Below, piece after piece: positions 1 through 9,726 of a DNA stretch of 64,000 nucleotides (position 1 is its first letter; every line of letters begins with the position of its first letter). The notes beneath the pieces were generated by a model, which had not been told where the DNA came from, made no database searches, and saw only the letters and a program-made list of their open reading frames with translations. The DNA is taken from assembly GCA_020726505.1 (NCBI GenBank), contig JAHLEZ010000011.1, forward strand, positions 2,418,001 through 2,482,000. The letters are read 5' to 3'. This DNA comes from Leptodontidium sp. MPI-SDFR-AT-0119 (Eukaryota > Ascomycota > Leotiomycetes > Helotiales > Leptodontidiaceae). A program made the position numbers and the translations under genes.

Positions 1-994
1 TGGACTTTCTTCTGGCTGCAGTGATGGCAGGCGAGAGCCAAATCGCGAAAAGGAGTTTGGTTCTTCGATGTTTCGATTTTGACCGAAAGTGGGTAATCCC
101 TGTCTCCCTGAAACAGGTGGCATATCATCAACGTAGGAGAATGATTCGGGCGAGAAAAGGACCATAGGTTGTCCAGCGCTCATCAAAGTCGAAAAGTTGC
201 AGGATGAAAGAGGCTCACTGTCGAGAAAGGCAGCCAAATGATCGAGAGACTCTTCAAATCCCAACCAATTTGGGGCTGTGTCGAATCGATCAACTATCGG
301 ATTCGACTCATTTGGCGGAGGCATTTCAAGTGATATGTCGGGTGTCTGCGCCGAGGGAACCTCAAATGTTCCTTGGAGTGCAGAATACTCCGCTGCCATG
401 GACAAAGTAGCTAGAGAATAGCCGTTGTTCTGACTGGAACTGAGCGGTGCATCGAACGCCATCCCACCAGGCGACATGTTATCCAGGTCAAAGCCAAAGC
501 CATTGTCTGGCGATGTTCCTGATGCCGTTTGGGGATCTCCTTCGTTGTTGAATGTTACTCTTCTCCTCCTCTTTGATCTCCCCGATGCAACCGGCCGATC
601 CACTCCGTCGTTCTGATCGTTTCCTAAGGCATTGAGAGCATCCTTTTCGTGGGTAAGTCTTAGGTGGCGGATCAAAAGATCACTGCGGCTGTTAGTTTAA
701 CGCATAGTAGGATATGCACATGAGGAGGAGTGGGGACTTTTACCTTCTACTGAAATGTGAATCACATTGTTGGCAGCTGAACGGCTTATCTTGGGTATCT
801 GTTGGTGGGCTTTTCAGCGATGCTTCCCCAAACCACATTAGTGGGCACCTACGAATCCTCTCATGCCTTTGCAGATGCTCTAGTCGTGCGAATCGCCTTT
901 GGCAATGTTGACATTGAAACCTCTTTTTGACCTTTGTAGGTGCCGACGCCACCTCCCCCTGGTTGTCTGTAGCTGCTTCACTTGACAGAACCAT
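1..994 (-). CDS. C2H2 zinc-finger transcription factor, N-terminal part (gene runs off the left edge)
   Basis: Three exons on the minus strand: 994-853, 798-744 and 682 down to the window edge. The introns (799-852 and 683-743) both have GT..AG ends, and removing them restores two adjacent classical fingers. The first begins FQCQHCQRRFARLEHLQRH and is followed by the linker IHTQDKPF. The second is FSCQQCDSHFSRSDLLIRH with the usual RLTHEKD tail. A basic patch (GRSKRRRR) follows, then an acidic, Ser/Pro-rich region containing RFGSRLPSLQPEE, a stretch I associate with fungal C2H2 regulators that also carry a fungal_trans domain. The frame stays open for the last 682 bases, so the missing part lies beyond position 1. 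It should be a nuclear DNA-binding regulator; its targets cannot be read here. It is not obviously co-transcribed with the catabolic genes to its right. Confidence 0.9.
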
Positions 995-2070
995 GGGGTA
1001 CGATGTGAGTCTGACTAATCAGATGGAGATGGAGGAGAGCCAGTGATCGATTCTTGGTCGATGACTATCGATTCAGTCTGCGTAGATTGGAATCTTGATG
1101 TGTTGATGCCGGGATGAAATTTGTTTGGAGAAGACTGAGGTTGAGAATGCGGGGAAGATGGATGCCCAGACCTGGGTTTGCGGCCGGCTAAGCGAGCAAG
1201 GGTAACTACCTAGGTAGTTCTTGATTGGGCGAGTGTAATCTGGGTAAATGTTTGACTTTGTGTAGATCAGACTGCAGTTCCTGGACTAGCTAATGTAAGT
1301 GATCGATTTGAGAAACGAAACAATTTCAATTTGCAGGTTTAGTTCAGAGCTTCCTATTTAGACTGAGTCCTCGGTTTCGAGCATCGGTCGCACTTCACCA
1401 GCCTCTTACTCCAAGGACAACATATACTTGAACTTAGGCTCAGTAGATTTTTGGGTATCTGAAACAGAATTAATGACTAAAATGGAAATGAAAAACCACA
1501 GGGACTGTAAAGAACGAGCTATAGTAGAAGTCCAATACCGAGCGAAACACAAAGCTTGTCAAAAGCGAAGTGGATGCATACACAGTGCAATATGAACAGA
1601 ACTGGATCGATTTGGTGCAACTGAACTTATTCTAACGACTCTGGAGTTACATAGCTAGGAGCTTCAGGATAACAGGCTTTGAACAGGATTGTCTCATTAC
1701 AAGCAAATGCCGAGCCCAAAATTATTTCACGCTCCCATGAGGTCTCAACCCATTCATCGAATGTCTCTGAGCAGAATCGGATATTGAAGTATTTTAAAGG
1801 GGTCTTGGGAATACGAATTAATCAGAGCTCAGCCCCTTTGGACACTTCAACGGCTATTGCTTCATGCTACGGTGTGACGCCAAGCTACAGCTGCGTCGAT
1901 TTTGAATATTGTTACGGAATTAGGCATCAAATGTCGTTCCTTGCCATATAAATTTGCTTTCCTATCCATGTCTATCATGAATACTATTCGTCTCCTCGAC
2001 TTTTCCTCTCGGCCTTCTACTCCAAACTTCATTGTGCGCCAATCTCCAACCCAGCACCACCCCTGCGTAA
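995..2070. other. Intergenic, 1.08 kb
   Basis: Upstream region of the C2H2 gene and downstream region of the decarboxylase gene. Short open stretches, for example 1679-1951, have no ATG start and no recognisable motif. I see no RNA gene or repeat. Confidence 0.6.
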
Positions 2071-2523
2071 TTAGGCGGATGCAACTTTCCCTCCCAACTC
2101 TCGTGCTTTCTCTCCCTTCTCTGCCATCTCATTCAACACCTTCTCAGCCACCTTCATCGCATCAACCCCAGCTGGAACCCCACAGTAGGTCGTACAATGA
2201 AGAATAGCCTCTCTGATCTCCAGTTCAGTCAGCCCGTTATTCCTCGCTCCTCTGATGTGTACCGCCAGTTCCGGAGCCCGATTCAGTGCCATCAGCATGC
2301 CGATATTGAGAAGACTGCGTTGCTTCTTCTCAAGTCCTGGTCGTGTCCATGCATATCCCCAACACCATTCTGTGACTAGCTTCTGCCCTTCGATTGAGAA
2401 TTCGGTCGAGCCGTTAGCGAGAGCTCGGTCAACATACTCGTCTCCTACGACGCTGCGACGCATCTTGAGTCCTTCATCGAAGAGCTGCTTGTGTAGTGAA
2501 TCGAATTTGGGATCGGTTGACAT
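2071..2523 (-). CDS. Carboxymuconolactone decarboxylase family protein
   Basis: Single-exon gene of 150 residues, the normal size for one gamma-carboxymuconolactone decarboxylase (CMD) domain. The core is visible: [19 protein letters not shown], then [20 protein letters not shown] and a [11 protein letters not shown] stretch. This is the PcaC-type arrangement. It lacks the CxxC redox pair of the AhpD peroxidase branch, so a decarboxylase or lyase-type role in aromatic or lactone breakdown fits better than peroxide reduction. No signal or membrane segment is present, so it should be cytosolic. A second, double-domain CMD gene lies 3.2 kb away, with a dehydrogenase and a lactonase-like gene between them. 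The exact substrate is unknown. Confidence 0.88.
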   Translation of the reverse strand: MSTDPKFDSLHKQLFDEGLKMRRSVVGDEYVDRALANGSTEFSIEGQKLVTEWCWGYAWTRPGLEKKQRSLLNIGMLMALNRAPELAVHIRGARNNGLTELEIREAILHCTTYCGVPAGVDAMKVAEKVLNEMAEKGEKARELGGKVASA

Positions 2524-2989
2524 GTTGGAAGTTGGTGATTGACGATGAAGGGCTTGGTCGATGCAATGGCTGGTAGCAAATGGAGTGTCTGTGTATATTC
2601 CGAGTTTATTGTTTCTGACTTAAAATCATAAAAGACATGCCAGGAAAAATGTTGGGAGGTCAACGACACCAGACGAAGAACGCGATGCCGTTGGAGAAAG
2701 TTGCCCCACGTGCTGACTTCAAGCCAAGTTACCCCAAATCCCCCACTTACCCCGCATCGACCTTGAGAACTTCCCCTACACCAGATATGGAGCTCTGACA
2801 ATTTTTGGAGTGCGCCTTATTACCAAAGTTACAGACACTAGATTTTATAGCTCAACAGAAGTACCACGATGCAGCTTCATAGAATAGAAATATCTTCACA
2901 ACAGAGCCTAAAGATCTAACAAGCGAGCGCCTGAACTATAAGCGAACATACACAATCCTATCAAATGAAGCCCAAAAGGCGTCTTGAAT
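2524..2989. other. Intergenic, 466 bp
   Basis: Lies between two minus-strand genes and should hold the promoter of the decarboxylase gene. No distinct motif recognised. Confidence 0.5.
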
Positions 2990-4029
2990 CTATTCTATGC
3001 TGTCATCCACTTTCCAATCCTCCTTGCCTCCCAAATATCTATAAACAACTCTAGAATCTAGATCTCTACATCTGGGATCATTACTGGCAGCAGTGTAGGT
3101 CTCCAAGCCAATTTGTCCCAACACATTCTTAGCTCCAACCCTCTTTGCCATCTCCACAGCCAACCCAAAATCTTTCCGCATCAGTTGAACTTTGAACCCG
3201 TTCTTGTATCCATTCGTGGATGGTGCCTCGGGATGTACACCAGGGACAGGATTGAATCTATCGCAGATCGTGTTTTGTGCTGTCCCTGCTGCGTAGACTT
3301 TGGCGAGAGTGATGGGGTCCAAACCAGCGCGCATGCCCATATCCATAGCTTCTGAACACGCAATTGCAATAACTCCCGACAAGTAATTGTTCGATAGCTT
3401 GGCTGCCAGACCAAGTGATGGTCCCCCACAAGGTATCACCTGTGATCCCATATTTTCGAGAAGTTGTGTGAGGCGAGGAAGATTTGGATCCGTGTTCGAG
3501 CAGCCTAGGAAGAAAGCAATGGTACCTTTGACGGCTCCAACTACTCCGCCACTGACAGGTGCGTCATAGAACAATGCTGTGGGAAAGTTCTTTGCGATGT
3601 GGTCTTTAACGAGAAGGCTGGTTGCGGTGTCGATAGTTGAGCAGTCGATGAAGAGTTTGTTTGAGATATCCGTGCTGCAGACTCCACTTTTCTCGTCCAA
3701 ATATACCGATTTGACATGTGCGCCTTCTGGAACCATTGATAAAATCGTATCCTAGCCTAAAATGTCAGCTTACGCGCGCAGTCTGTGTATTTAGAATGCT
3801 TAAATATTCGTACCGTCTGTTGTACCACTTCTTTTGCACTTCTGCACTTCACAATTTTCTTCGGAAACTCGTCATGAAGCTTACCCATTGCTTCGTCTGC
3901 AACATCGAAAACATATATTTGAGTCTCTGGCGCTAGCTTATTCGCAAGATGTCTCGCCATGGGAAGGCCCATTGCTCCGAGCCCAATGAACCCAATGGAC
4001 TCGGAGGTTTTTTCCGCAAACGATCCCAT
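2990..4029 (-). CDS. 3-hydroxyisobutyrate dehydrogenase-like NAD-binding protein
   Basis: Two exons: 4029-3814 and 3751-2990, with a 62-bp GT..AG intron. Splicing joins EVVQQT to DTILSMVPEG, which is the expected family continuity. The N-terminal Rossmann motif is GFIGLGAMGLPMARHL. DAPVSGGVVGA is the substrate-binding loop, and AAKLSNNYL carries the invariant lysine of beta-hydroxyacid dehydrogenases. The later MRKDFGLA stretch is also typical. The product is 325 residues, the usual family size. Members oxidise 3-hydroxyisobutyrate in valine breakdown or related beta-hydroxyacids. There is no clear mitochondrial presequence (it starts MGSFAEKTSES), so this may be a cytosolic paralogue acting on another hydroxyacid. 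It is transcribed away from the lactonase-like gene, sharing about 290 bp of promoter DNA. Confidence 0.92.
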
Positions 4030-4319
4030 CGTGATATGTTATGGCAGCCCTGAATAATGAATTTGATTAAATACAGACTCTCGAGAGAGGTCAAAAGAAA
4101 ATATGATGTCGCAGATGAATGTTCTGATTCGGCTTGGAAAGTTGGCGGCTTCCCCAAAATTCGCCATCCGCTTGGCTTCAAGTTGGGGAGATCCTTCCGT
4201 ACGTGGTTCCTACCCCAATTCCGCGGAACTACTCCACAAAGGGGCCTCACAGTCTTGATTAATCGACATTATTCCTGTGTCGCCATGCAAGAAATGCAAC
4301 ATACCGGCTACTGGTCAGC

Positions 4320-5347
4320 ATGTCGTCTATTTTTGTGAAGAACTCCGGTCCACCATCCCCTCCCCTGGAAACGGCAGCTGTTCAAGTTCATGCTCTGTCT
4401 GCCGGTCACTTCTCTCTCCCGGAATATCAATTCGTTCATCCCGCTTCACAAACAGCACGAAACACAGTTCCTTCGCTTGCCTTTCTTATTCAACATCAAG
4501 ATGTCTCTACTGGAAAGAAGACTAGGATTGTGTTTGATTTGGGATTGCGCAGAGACATAAACAGATACTCGGAGCCGATCAGGAAACACACAGAAAGTCG
4601 GCAACCGATGAGTACAGATCCAGATGTGGTCAAGAGTCTTGCAGCAGGTAATCTAACACCTGATGACATAGATTATGTAATTTTATCTCATGTATGTATT
4701 CACCTCTATTTGATAGCATAGCTGCTGACATGAGTTGCACACTTCAGGTGCATTGGGATCATGTTGGAGAGCCTCGCGACTTTCCAAAGAGTCAATTTGT
4801 CATTGGACATGGAGCAATAGCGTTACTTCAAGGGAGCTCTGTATCCCTTCGCGGAGGACACTCTTTCTTTGAAGCCGATCTGCTTCCCGAGTCGAGGACG
4901 ACAGAGTTGGCAAGTCCCTCATCGAAGGAAGGAGACGGAAGGTGCCCCGAAATTGGCAATCCGGAGTTCCTTCAAGGCTGGACCACTCATTCTATGTTTC
5001 CAAATGTTATAGATATCTTCCAGGATGGCAGCCTGTATATTGTTGATGCGCCAGGGCATCTGCCTGGACATATCAATCTTCTTGCCAAGACAGGACCGAC
5101 TCATAGTGTGTATCTTGGAGGTGATGCATGCCATGACAGAAGAATCATGAGAATGGAAAAAGATATTGGAACCTGGCCGGACTCGGAAGGTCATGTTTGT
5201 TGTATCCATGCTGATCGGAAAGAGGCAGAGTGTACGATTGAACGAATCCGATTGATAGAGGAGCAAGGGGTTGAAGTTATCTTTGCTCACGATGTTGAGT
5301 GGGAACAAGATCCGAAGAACGAGGAACGCTTTTGGGGATCAGTCTAG
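4320..5347 (+). CDS. Metallo-beta-lactamase fold hydrolase, lactonase-like
   Basis: Exons 4320-4691 and 4748-5347; the intron begins GTATGT and ends CAG at 4747. Splicing creates the zinc motif ILSHVHWDHVGEP (HxHxDH), which is split exactly by the intron. Further metal ligands appear as DAPGHLPGHINL and GGDACHD, and a late histidine in FAHDVEW. The 323-residue protein resembles fungal homologues of N-acyl-homoserine lactonases within the MBL superfamily. That suggests ring-opening hydrolysis of a lactone, but the substrate is not readable from sequence. No signal peptide is apparent. Position between two carboxymuconolactone-type genes and a hydroxyacid dehydrogenase supports a lactone-processing role; that is inference from context. 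Confidence 0.9.
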
Positions 5348-5758
5348 TTGAGAAATCATATTGAGCAACCTTGAGTCTAGAAAACAGATATCAAATCTTA
5401 AGGGGTCAGTCAGAGGACGAGAGCAATGTCTGCAAAACACCAGAACATACGTCAGATCCAAAGTCACAACAGAATTTGCTTGGGGGGTATGCAAATTTCT
5501 CCATCTGAGAATGATATGTTCACTATAGATTCCCATGAGTAGCAACGCTCTGTGCTCCATGTTCGATAGTGTTTACTTCTCAATTACCCCACAGCCCCAC
5601 ACTTCCCCAAACCGCGGGGTCGAAAAGCCCAGACCATCATCATCCTTGGTGTTGTACGTACTTGACCATTGAACACTCTCATCTTGAGATAGAAGAGAGA
5701 ACCCCTCTCATTTATTTGACGACTTAGATCATCCCAATCAACCAACCCACATTTAATA
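5348..5758. other. Intergenic, 411 bp
   Basis: Lies between two plus-strand genes and should contain the terminator of the lactonase-like gene and the promoter of the double CMD gene. No clear motif beyond general base composition. Confidence 0.5.
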
Positions 5759-6670
5759 ATGTCATCTTCCAAATCCCCAGCAGAATTGAAAGCGGAGTTT
5801 CAGTCCTCCCTCGGCCATCTAGCCTTCACGCCAGCCTGGAAAGACATCCTCAACCTCTCCCCCGAAATCTTCAGTGCAAGCACCCACCTTCGTAGCGTCC
5901 CAAGAAAAAAGCAACATCTCCCACCCAAGATCCAATCCCTGATCGCGCTCTCCGTCTCAAGTGCCTCAACACATCTCTACCTCCCCGGAATCCACACGCA
6001 CATGCGAGCTGCCCTAGAGGCAGGTGCCAGCATTGCAGAAATTACTGAAGTTCTTGAGTTGACGAGCACACTGGGCATCCATGCCTGTAATATCGGTGTC
6101 CCGATTCTCGTGGAAGTTATGAAAGAGGAGGGCATTTATGACAACCATAAGACGACCATCGAGGCGCCGAATGATCAGAAGAGGGTTGACCTTCGGGAGG
6201 ATTTTACGAAGAAGAGAGGGTATTGGCATGAGTTCTGGGAAGATTTCTTGAGGCTTGATCCGGAGTTCTTTGAAGCTTATCTGGACTTCTCGACTGTACC
6301 GTGGGTGAAGGATGTGAAAGGCGATGGGAGTGGAGGTGGCGTTTTGGAGCCAAAGGTTTGTCTGATCCACTTTCCTTTTCTCAGTTCGCTTCAGGGAGCA
6401 TTCAAACGGAATTTTTAGTTGAAACTCCAGGGTTGGTACGGGAATACAGCTGACTTGAGCAAATAGATCAAAGAGCTGGTGTACTGCGCATTTGATGTTG
6501 CAGCAACGCATCTCTACCAACCGGGCTTGAAGCTCCATATGAAGAATGCAATAGGATATGGCGCAACGCCGGAGGAAATAATGGAAGTCTTGGAGATTGC
6601 TACATTGTTGAGCTTGCATACTTTGGAAGTTGCTGCCCCTATTCTGGCACAGCTGAAACCTGGAAGATAG
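5759..6670 (+). CDS. Two-domain carboxymuconolactone decarboxylase family protein
   Basis: Exons 5759-6355 and 6467-6670 with an intron of 111 bp (GTTTGT..TAG). Splicing joins VLEPK to IKELVYCAFDVAATHL. The 266-residue product has two copies of the CMD fold. Domain one (about residues 50-125) includes LIALSVSSASTHLY and THMRAALEAGASIAEITEVLE. Domain two (about 200-262) includes YCAFDVAATHLYQPGLKLH and MKNAIGYGATPEEIMEVLE. The two halves resemble each other clearly, so this is an internal duplication or fusion. Neither half has a CxxC pair. Such double CMD proteins occur in fungi without firm function. It is the last gene of the 2071-6670 group. Confidence 0.9.
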
Positions 6671-7864
6671 ATGGCTGGTGGGAACGAGATCACAGAGGCT
6701 ATGACTGGATTTCATGTTAGCCTGGAATACTATCCTGCCGAATCTGGATTTGTGAAGAATTAAGTCATAAAGTCCTTTGAAAACCTGGATACCGAATAAA
6801 TGGTAACAATAGAGGGATGTAACTTCATCGCTGCAGGTGCTGCGACGATCTGAGTTATATCGTAGGCCACCTGTATTCACAGGTGCTAGAGGCTGTATTC
6901 TTCCCCTTTCGCTTATTTTAGCGAGTCCCCTCGCGAGCGAATCCAAACCAAAACAACTTCGAACATCTCAATATTCAAGGCTGGCGCGCACAGAAGATGC
7001 TGACAAGCATTGGAAACTGTTATGGCTGCCTATCTTTCTCTTTCCGTCGTCGTCCAAGACATAGGTGCAGTCCGAAATTCTTAGTGCATCTTCAATACTG
7101 ACTGGATTGGTGGCTCGGTGTGGACGTGACGATTTGAAGTCAGACAGCTCACATTAGCGCTGCTTCCGCACAATAGCCCGCAAACTTTCTACAGGCAAGG
7201 ATATCAGTCAAGAGATCCTTAATAGTCTACTTTCCGTGTCCCTCGGTCAGCATTGGTAGAAATCGTTCGAGAGCCTCAAAGAGCGAGATGGACAATTCAT
7301 TTGTCCGAACTTGTGAGAATCTAGTCCCAATCACCCCCATCCATTGAGTTGATACGATTTGACTCCTGGTATAGGGTTTCAAGAAGCACGAACAGTCTGT
7401 CTTATTGCCAGGGCTCGGTGTTACCCATGCCTGTCATCAAGTCATCTTTTGCTGAACCTTTTCTCCTGGCTCTCGTACAATTAACTCAACACAGACGTTG
7501 AAGGAACTAGTGGGAGACCTTGAAGTTCGTTTTAGTTTACGGGCAAATTCAAATACTAACAATCTAGACTATATCTCGCACCCCAAGCCACTTGTGAAAG
7601 TCCGGTGGACGAACTTACTATGACTAAAACTCAAAGAGTATCGAAAATGTCCCTAGAGGAAGGAAAATCGAGCTCATAAATATTTGAGAGGGCATGTTAC
7701 ACAAGAGCAAACCCTAACAATTACATTATTAACCATATAGGGAACAGTTTCTATTCACAATCGAGGTTCCCTCCTCACCCTCATCTCGAATTCCTCTGCG
7801 TACGTCTCATCTCACCGAATCTCAGAACAATAAATTATTATCTCTTCGATATCTACTATCTGCA
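6671..7864. other. Intergenic, 1.2 kb
   Basis: Convergent 3' ends of the double CMD gene and the cysteine-rich membrane protein gene. No open frame with a family signature, RNA gene or repeat was seen. Confidence 0.55.
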
Positions 7865-9145
7865 TCAACTCCCCAACCTCTGCAGCTCCGATCTCCTCTT
7901 CCGGATCTTCTCCTCCTCAGCCTCTAGCCACGCTAACTCCTCATCCGGCGCACGCATTACCTCCACTCCCGCACCTACAGCGTCCCTCGCTGCACCACTT
8001 ATTGTTGAGGGAGAGACAGAGGCAGCCCTCTGAATGTCCGTTTGGTAACTGTTGTTTGAGGGTTCAGCTTGAGCTTGAAGCATGTTGGCGTTGGGGGTGT
8101 CCGCAGCCATCTCAAAATGCGGCGCGTAGTATGTGGGTAACTCTTGGTGTGGACTAGTGACTGTAGCACTTGTGTCCTGGGATAGCTCTGCGGGGATCGA
8201 GGTGGGAGAGATAGGTGGGCCTTCGTTCATTGTGGCATTAGTCGTTGATGTCTCGTCCTGGGTATTCGAGGTAGGTGCAACGGTAGGTTTTTCTTGCGAT
8301 GAGACGGAGATGTAGGCTACAGCTGCGACGGGCTTGCTTTCACTATCCATTTCCACTTTACCATTTCCAAACTCTTTTCCAAAATCGTCTGCTACCACCG
8401 CGGTGTGTTGTGAAGGCTGGGAATGTTTGCGGTTGTCCCTCGAGAGCAGGAATATGAGAAGTGCTATCAAGACGAGAGCTATGACGGCTCCGATCACGAT
8501 TCCCGCAATTGCACCACCTGAGAGCCTTTGTTTTGATGAAGCTGGAGTATTCGAGGAAGTGGAGGAAGAAGCAGCAGTGGGAGAGACGCCTATTGTTACG
8601 ACGGATGCCGTGGGAGTCGACACCGACACAATAATTGCTGAGCCCGATGTTCCCACCGTGATGGTGGAAGGAGATGCGGTAGGTGAGACCGTTGAAACAA
8701 TGAATCCTGTGCTTGACGCTATGCTAGTCGTGCTAACAGCAGGACTTGACGACGCAAGTTCCGCCGCCCACGCAAGGAGTTCCTGAGAAGAATATTGTGT
8801 CGGCGTGCCCGTGGATATGCAACCATTTATGAAAAGCCCAATGGTAACGTCAGTATCCTGTTGACCGCAATTCTGGACAATACACCGTCCTACGGCTCTC
8901 AGGTAGGGTTCGTTATTACACACTGCCGCGTTGTGAGCGACAGCTCCGTAGATGACAGCGCTAGGGATGTTAAATGCTGTATCTTCAGTCGTGCTGCAAG
9001 CTTTACTACATGTTGAAGCTTGCGCAAAGGTTGCAGGAAGGTTGAGGAGAATGAGAAGCTTGAAGGTAGCGAAAGGGAATCGAAGGCGATTCCATTTGTT
9101 CGCGTCTCTGTGTGAGGATGCCAACGCAAGCATGATTTTGACCAT
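7865..9145 (-). CDS. Cysteine-rich, Ser/Thr-rich single-pass plasma-membrane protein
   Basis: Single-exon gene of 426 residues. An N-terminal hydrophobic stretch (about 24-42, ending NLPATFAQA) acts as signal peptide, though it follows an unusually long polar lead; a start at Met5 is possible. The ectodomain has six cysteines (46, 50, 76, 88, 93, 109) in a CSKAC .. C-x11-C-x4-C .. C pattern. This resembles the cysteine-rich heads of fungal ferric-reductase and CFEM-like surface proteins, but it is short of the eight CFEM cysteines. A Ser/Thr-rich stalk leads to a transmembrane helix (about 211-234) followed by SRDNRK. The cytoplasmic tail is about 190 residues and ends in a charged helix, EELAWLEAEEEKIRKRR. 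The layout suits a wall-stress or surface sensor. Function is not established. Confidence 0.82.
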   Translation of the reverse strand: MVKIMLALASSHRDANKWNRLRFPFATFKLLILLNLPATFAQASTCSKACSTTEDTAFNIPSAVIYGAVAHNAAVCNNEPYLRAVGRCIVQNCGQQDTDVTIGLFINGCISTGTPTQYSSQELLAWAAELASSSPAVSTTSIASSTGFIVSTVSPTASPSTITVGTSGSAIIVSVSTPTASVVTIGVSPTAASSSTSSNTPASSKQRLSGGAIAGIVIGAVIALVLIALLIFLLSRDNRKHSQPSQHTAVVADDFGKEFGNGKVEMDSESKPVAAVAYISVSSQEKPTVAPTSNTQDETSTTNATMNEGPPISPTSIPAELSQDTSATVTSPHQELPTYYAPHFEMAADTPNANMLQAQAEPSNNSYQTDIQRAASVSPSTISGAARDAVGAGVEVMRAPDEELAWLEAEEEKIRKRRSELQRLGS

Positions 9146-9726
9146 AAATAAGGAATTTGTGAGGGCATTCTAGCTAGAGCGGATACGTGAAGGCATTTGT
9201 ATCTCCCAAAAGTCTCTGCCGCACTCTCGAGCCTTCAGCTGAAGTTTGTGGCGCCAGCCACCAAACCACCCAAGCAATCAAAAGCCCGTTATTTTTAGGG
9301 TAGGCATTTCAAATCAATGATTCGGCCAAGGACCCCATAAAAGTGCTGCTTTCATGAAGTTTATGGTCACTTGGTCCCTTTGGTGAGAGGAAACCGGAAA
9401 GTTAAAATTCCGTGTGATGAAGTCTCGATAGATATGCTTCGTACTCGATGCAAGCATGCCCTACAGTGCTTTCAACTTCAATAGGAAAAAGAATTCTAAA
9501 TAACTTCAGAACTATGATAATTTTAATACAAGGAGACTGTATTGCGAGGGAAAAGCGTGCCTAAACATAGGTTAAAGGATTCTTACGAGGCCTCCTCATC
9601 ACGGAAGAAGAAAATGATGGTTTAATCGATACTACCCTGTCTGCATTGTGAATCTACAACTCTGTATCTGCACCCCAAAACGCCAAACCAAACCACCCGC
9701 TATGTGCAAATGCAAGTAATGGCAAA
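9146..9726. other. Intergenic, 581 bp
   Basis: Promoter side of the cysteine-rich membrane protein gene and 3' side of the RING-finger gene. Nothing distinctive seen. Confidence 0.5.

Noticed and set aside
1679..1951. 90-codon frame in the left intergenic region
   Set aside because: No ATG start, no motif, no splice context.
6014..6946. Long open frame of 310 codons on the minus strand
   Set aside because: It is antisense to the double-domain CMD gene, whose two exons carry clear family motifs. The antisense frame shows none.
8334..8786. 150-codon plus-strand frame
   Set aside because: Antisense to the Ser/Thr-rich stalk and membrane region of the cysteine-rich surface protein; composition mirrors that repeat-like sequence.
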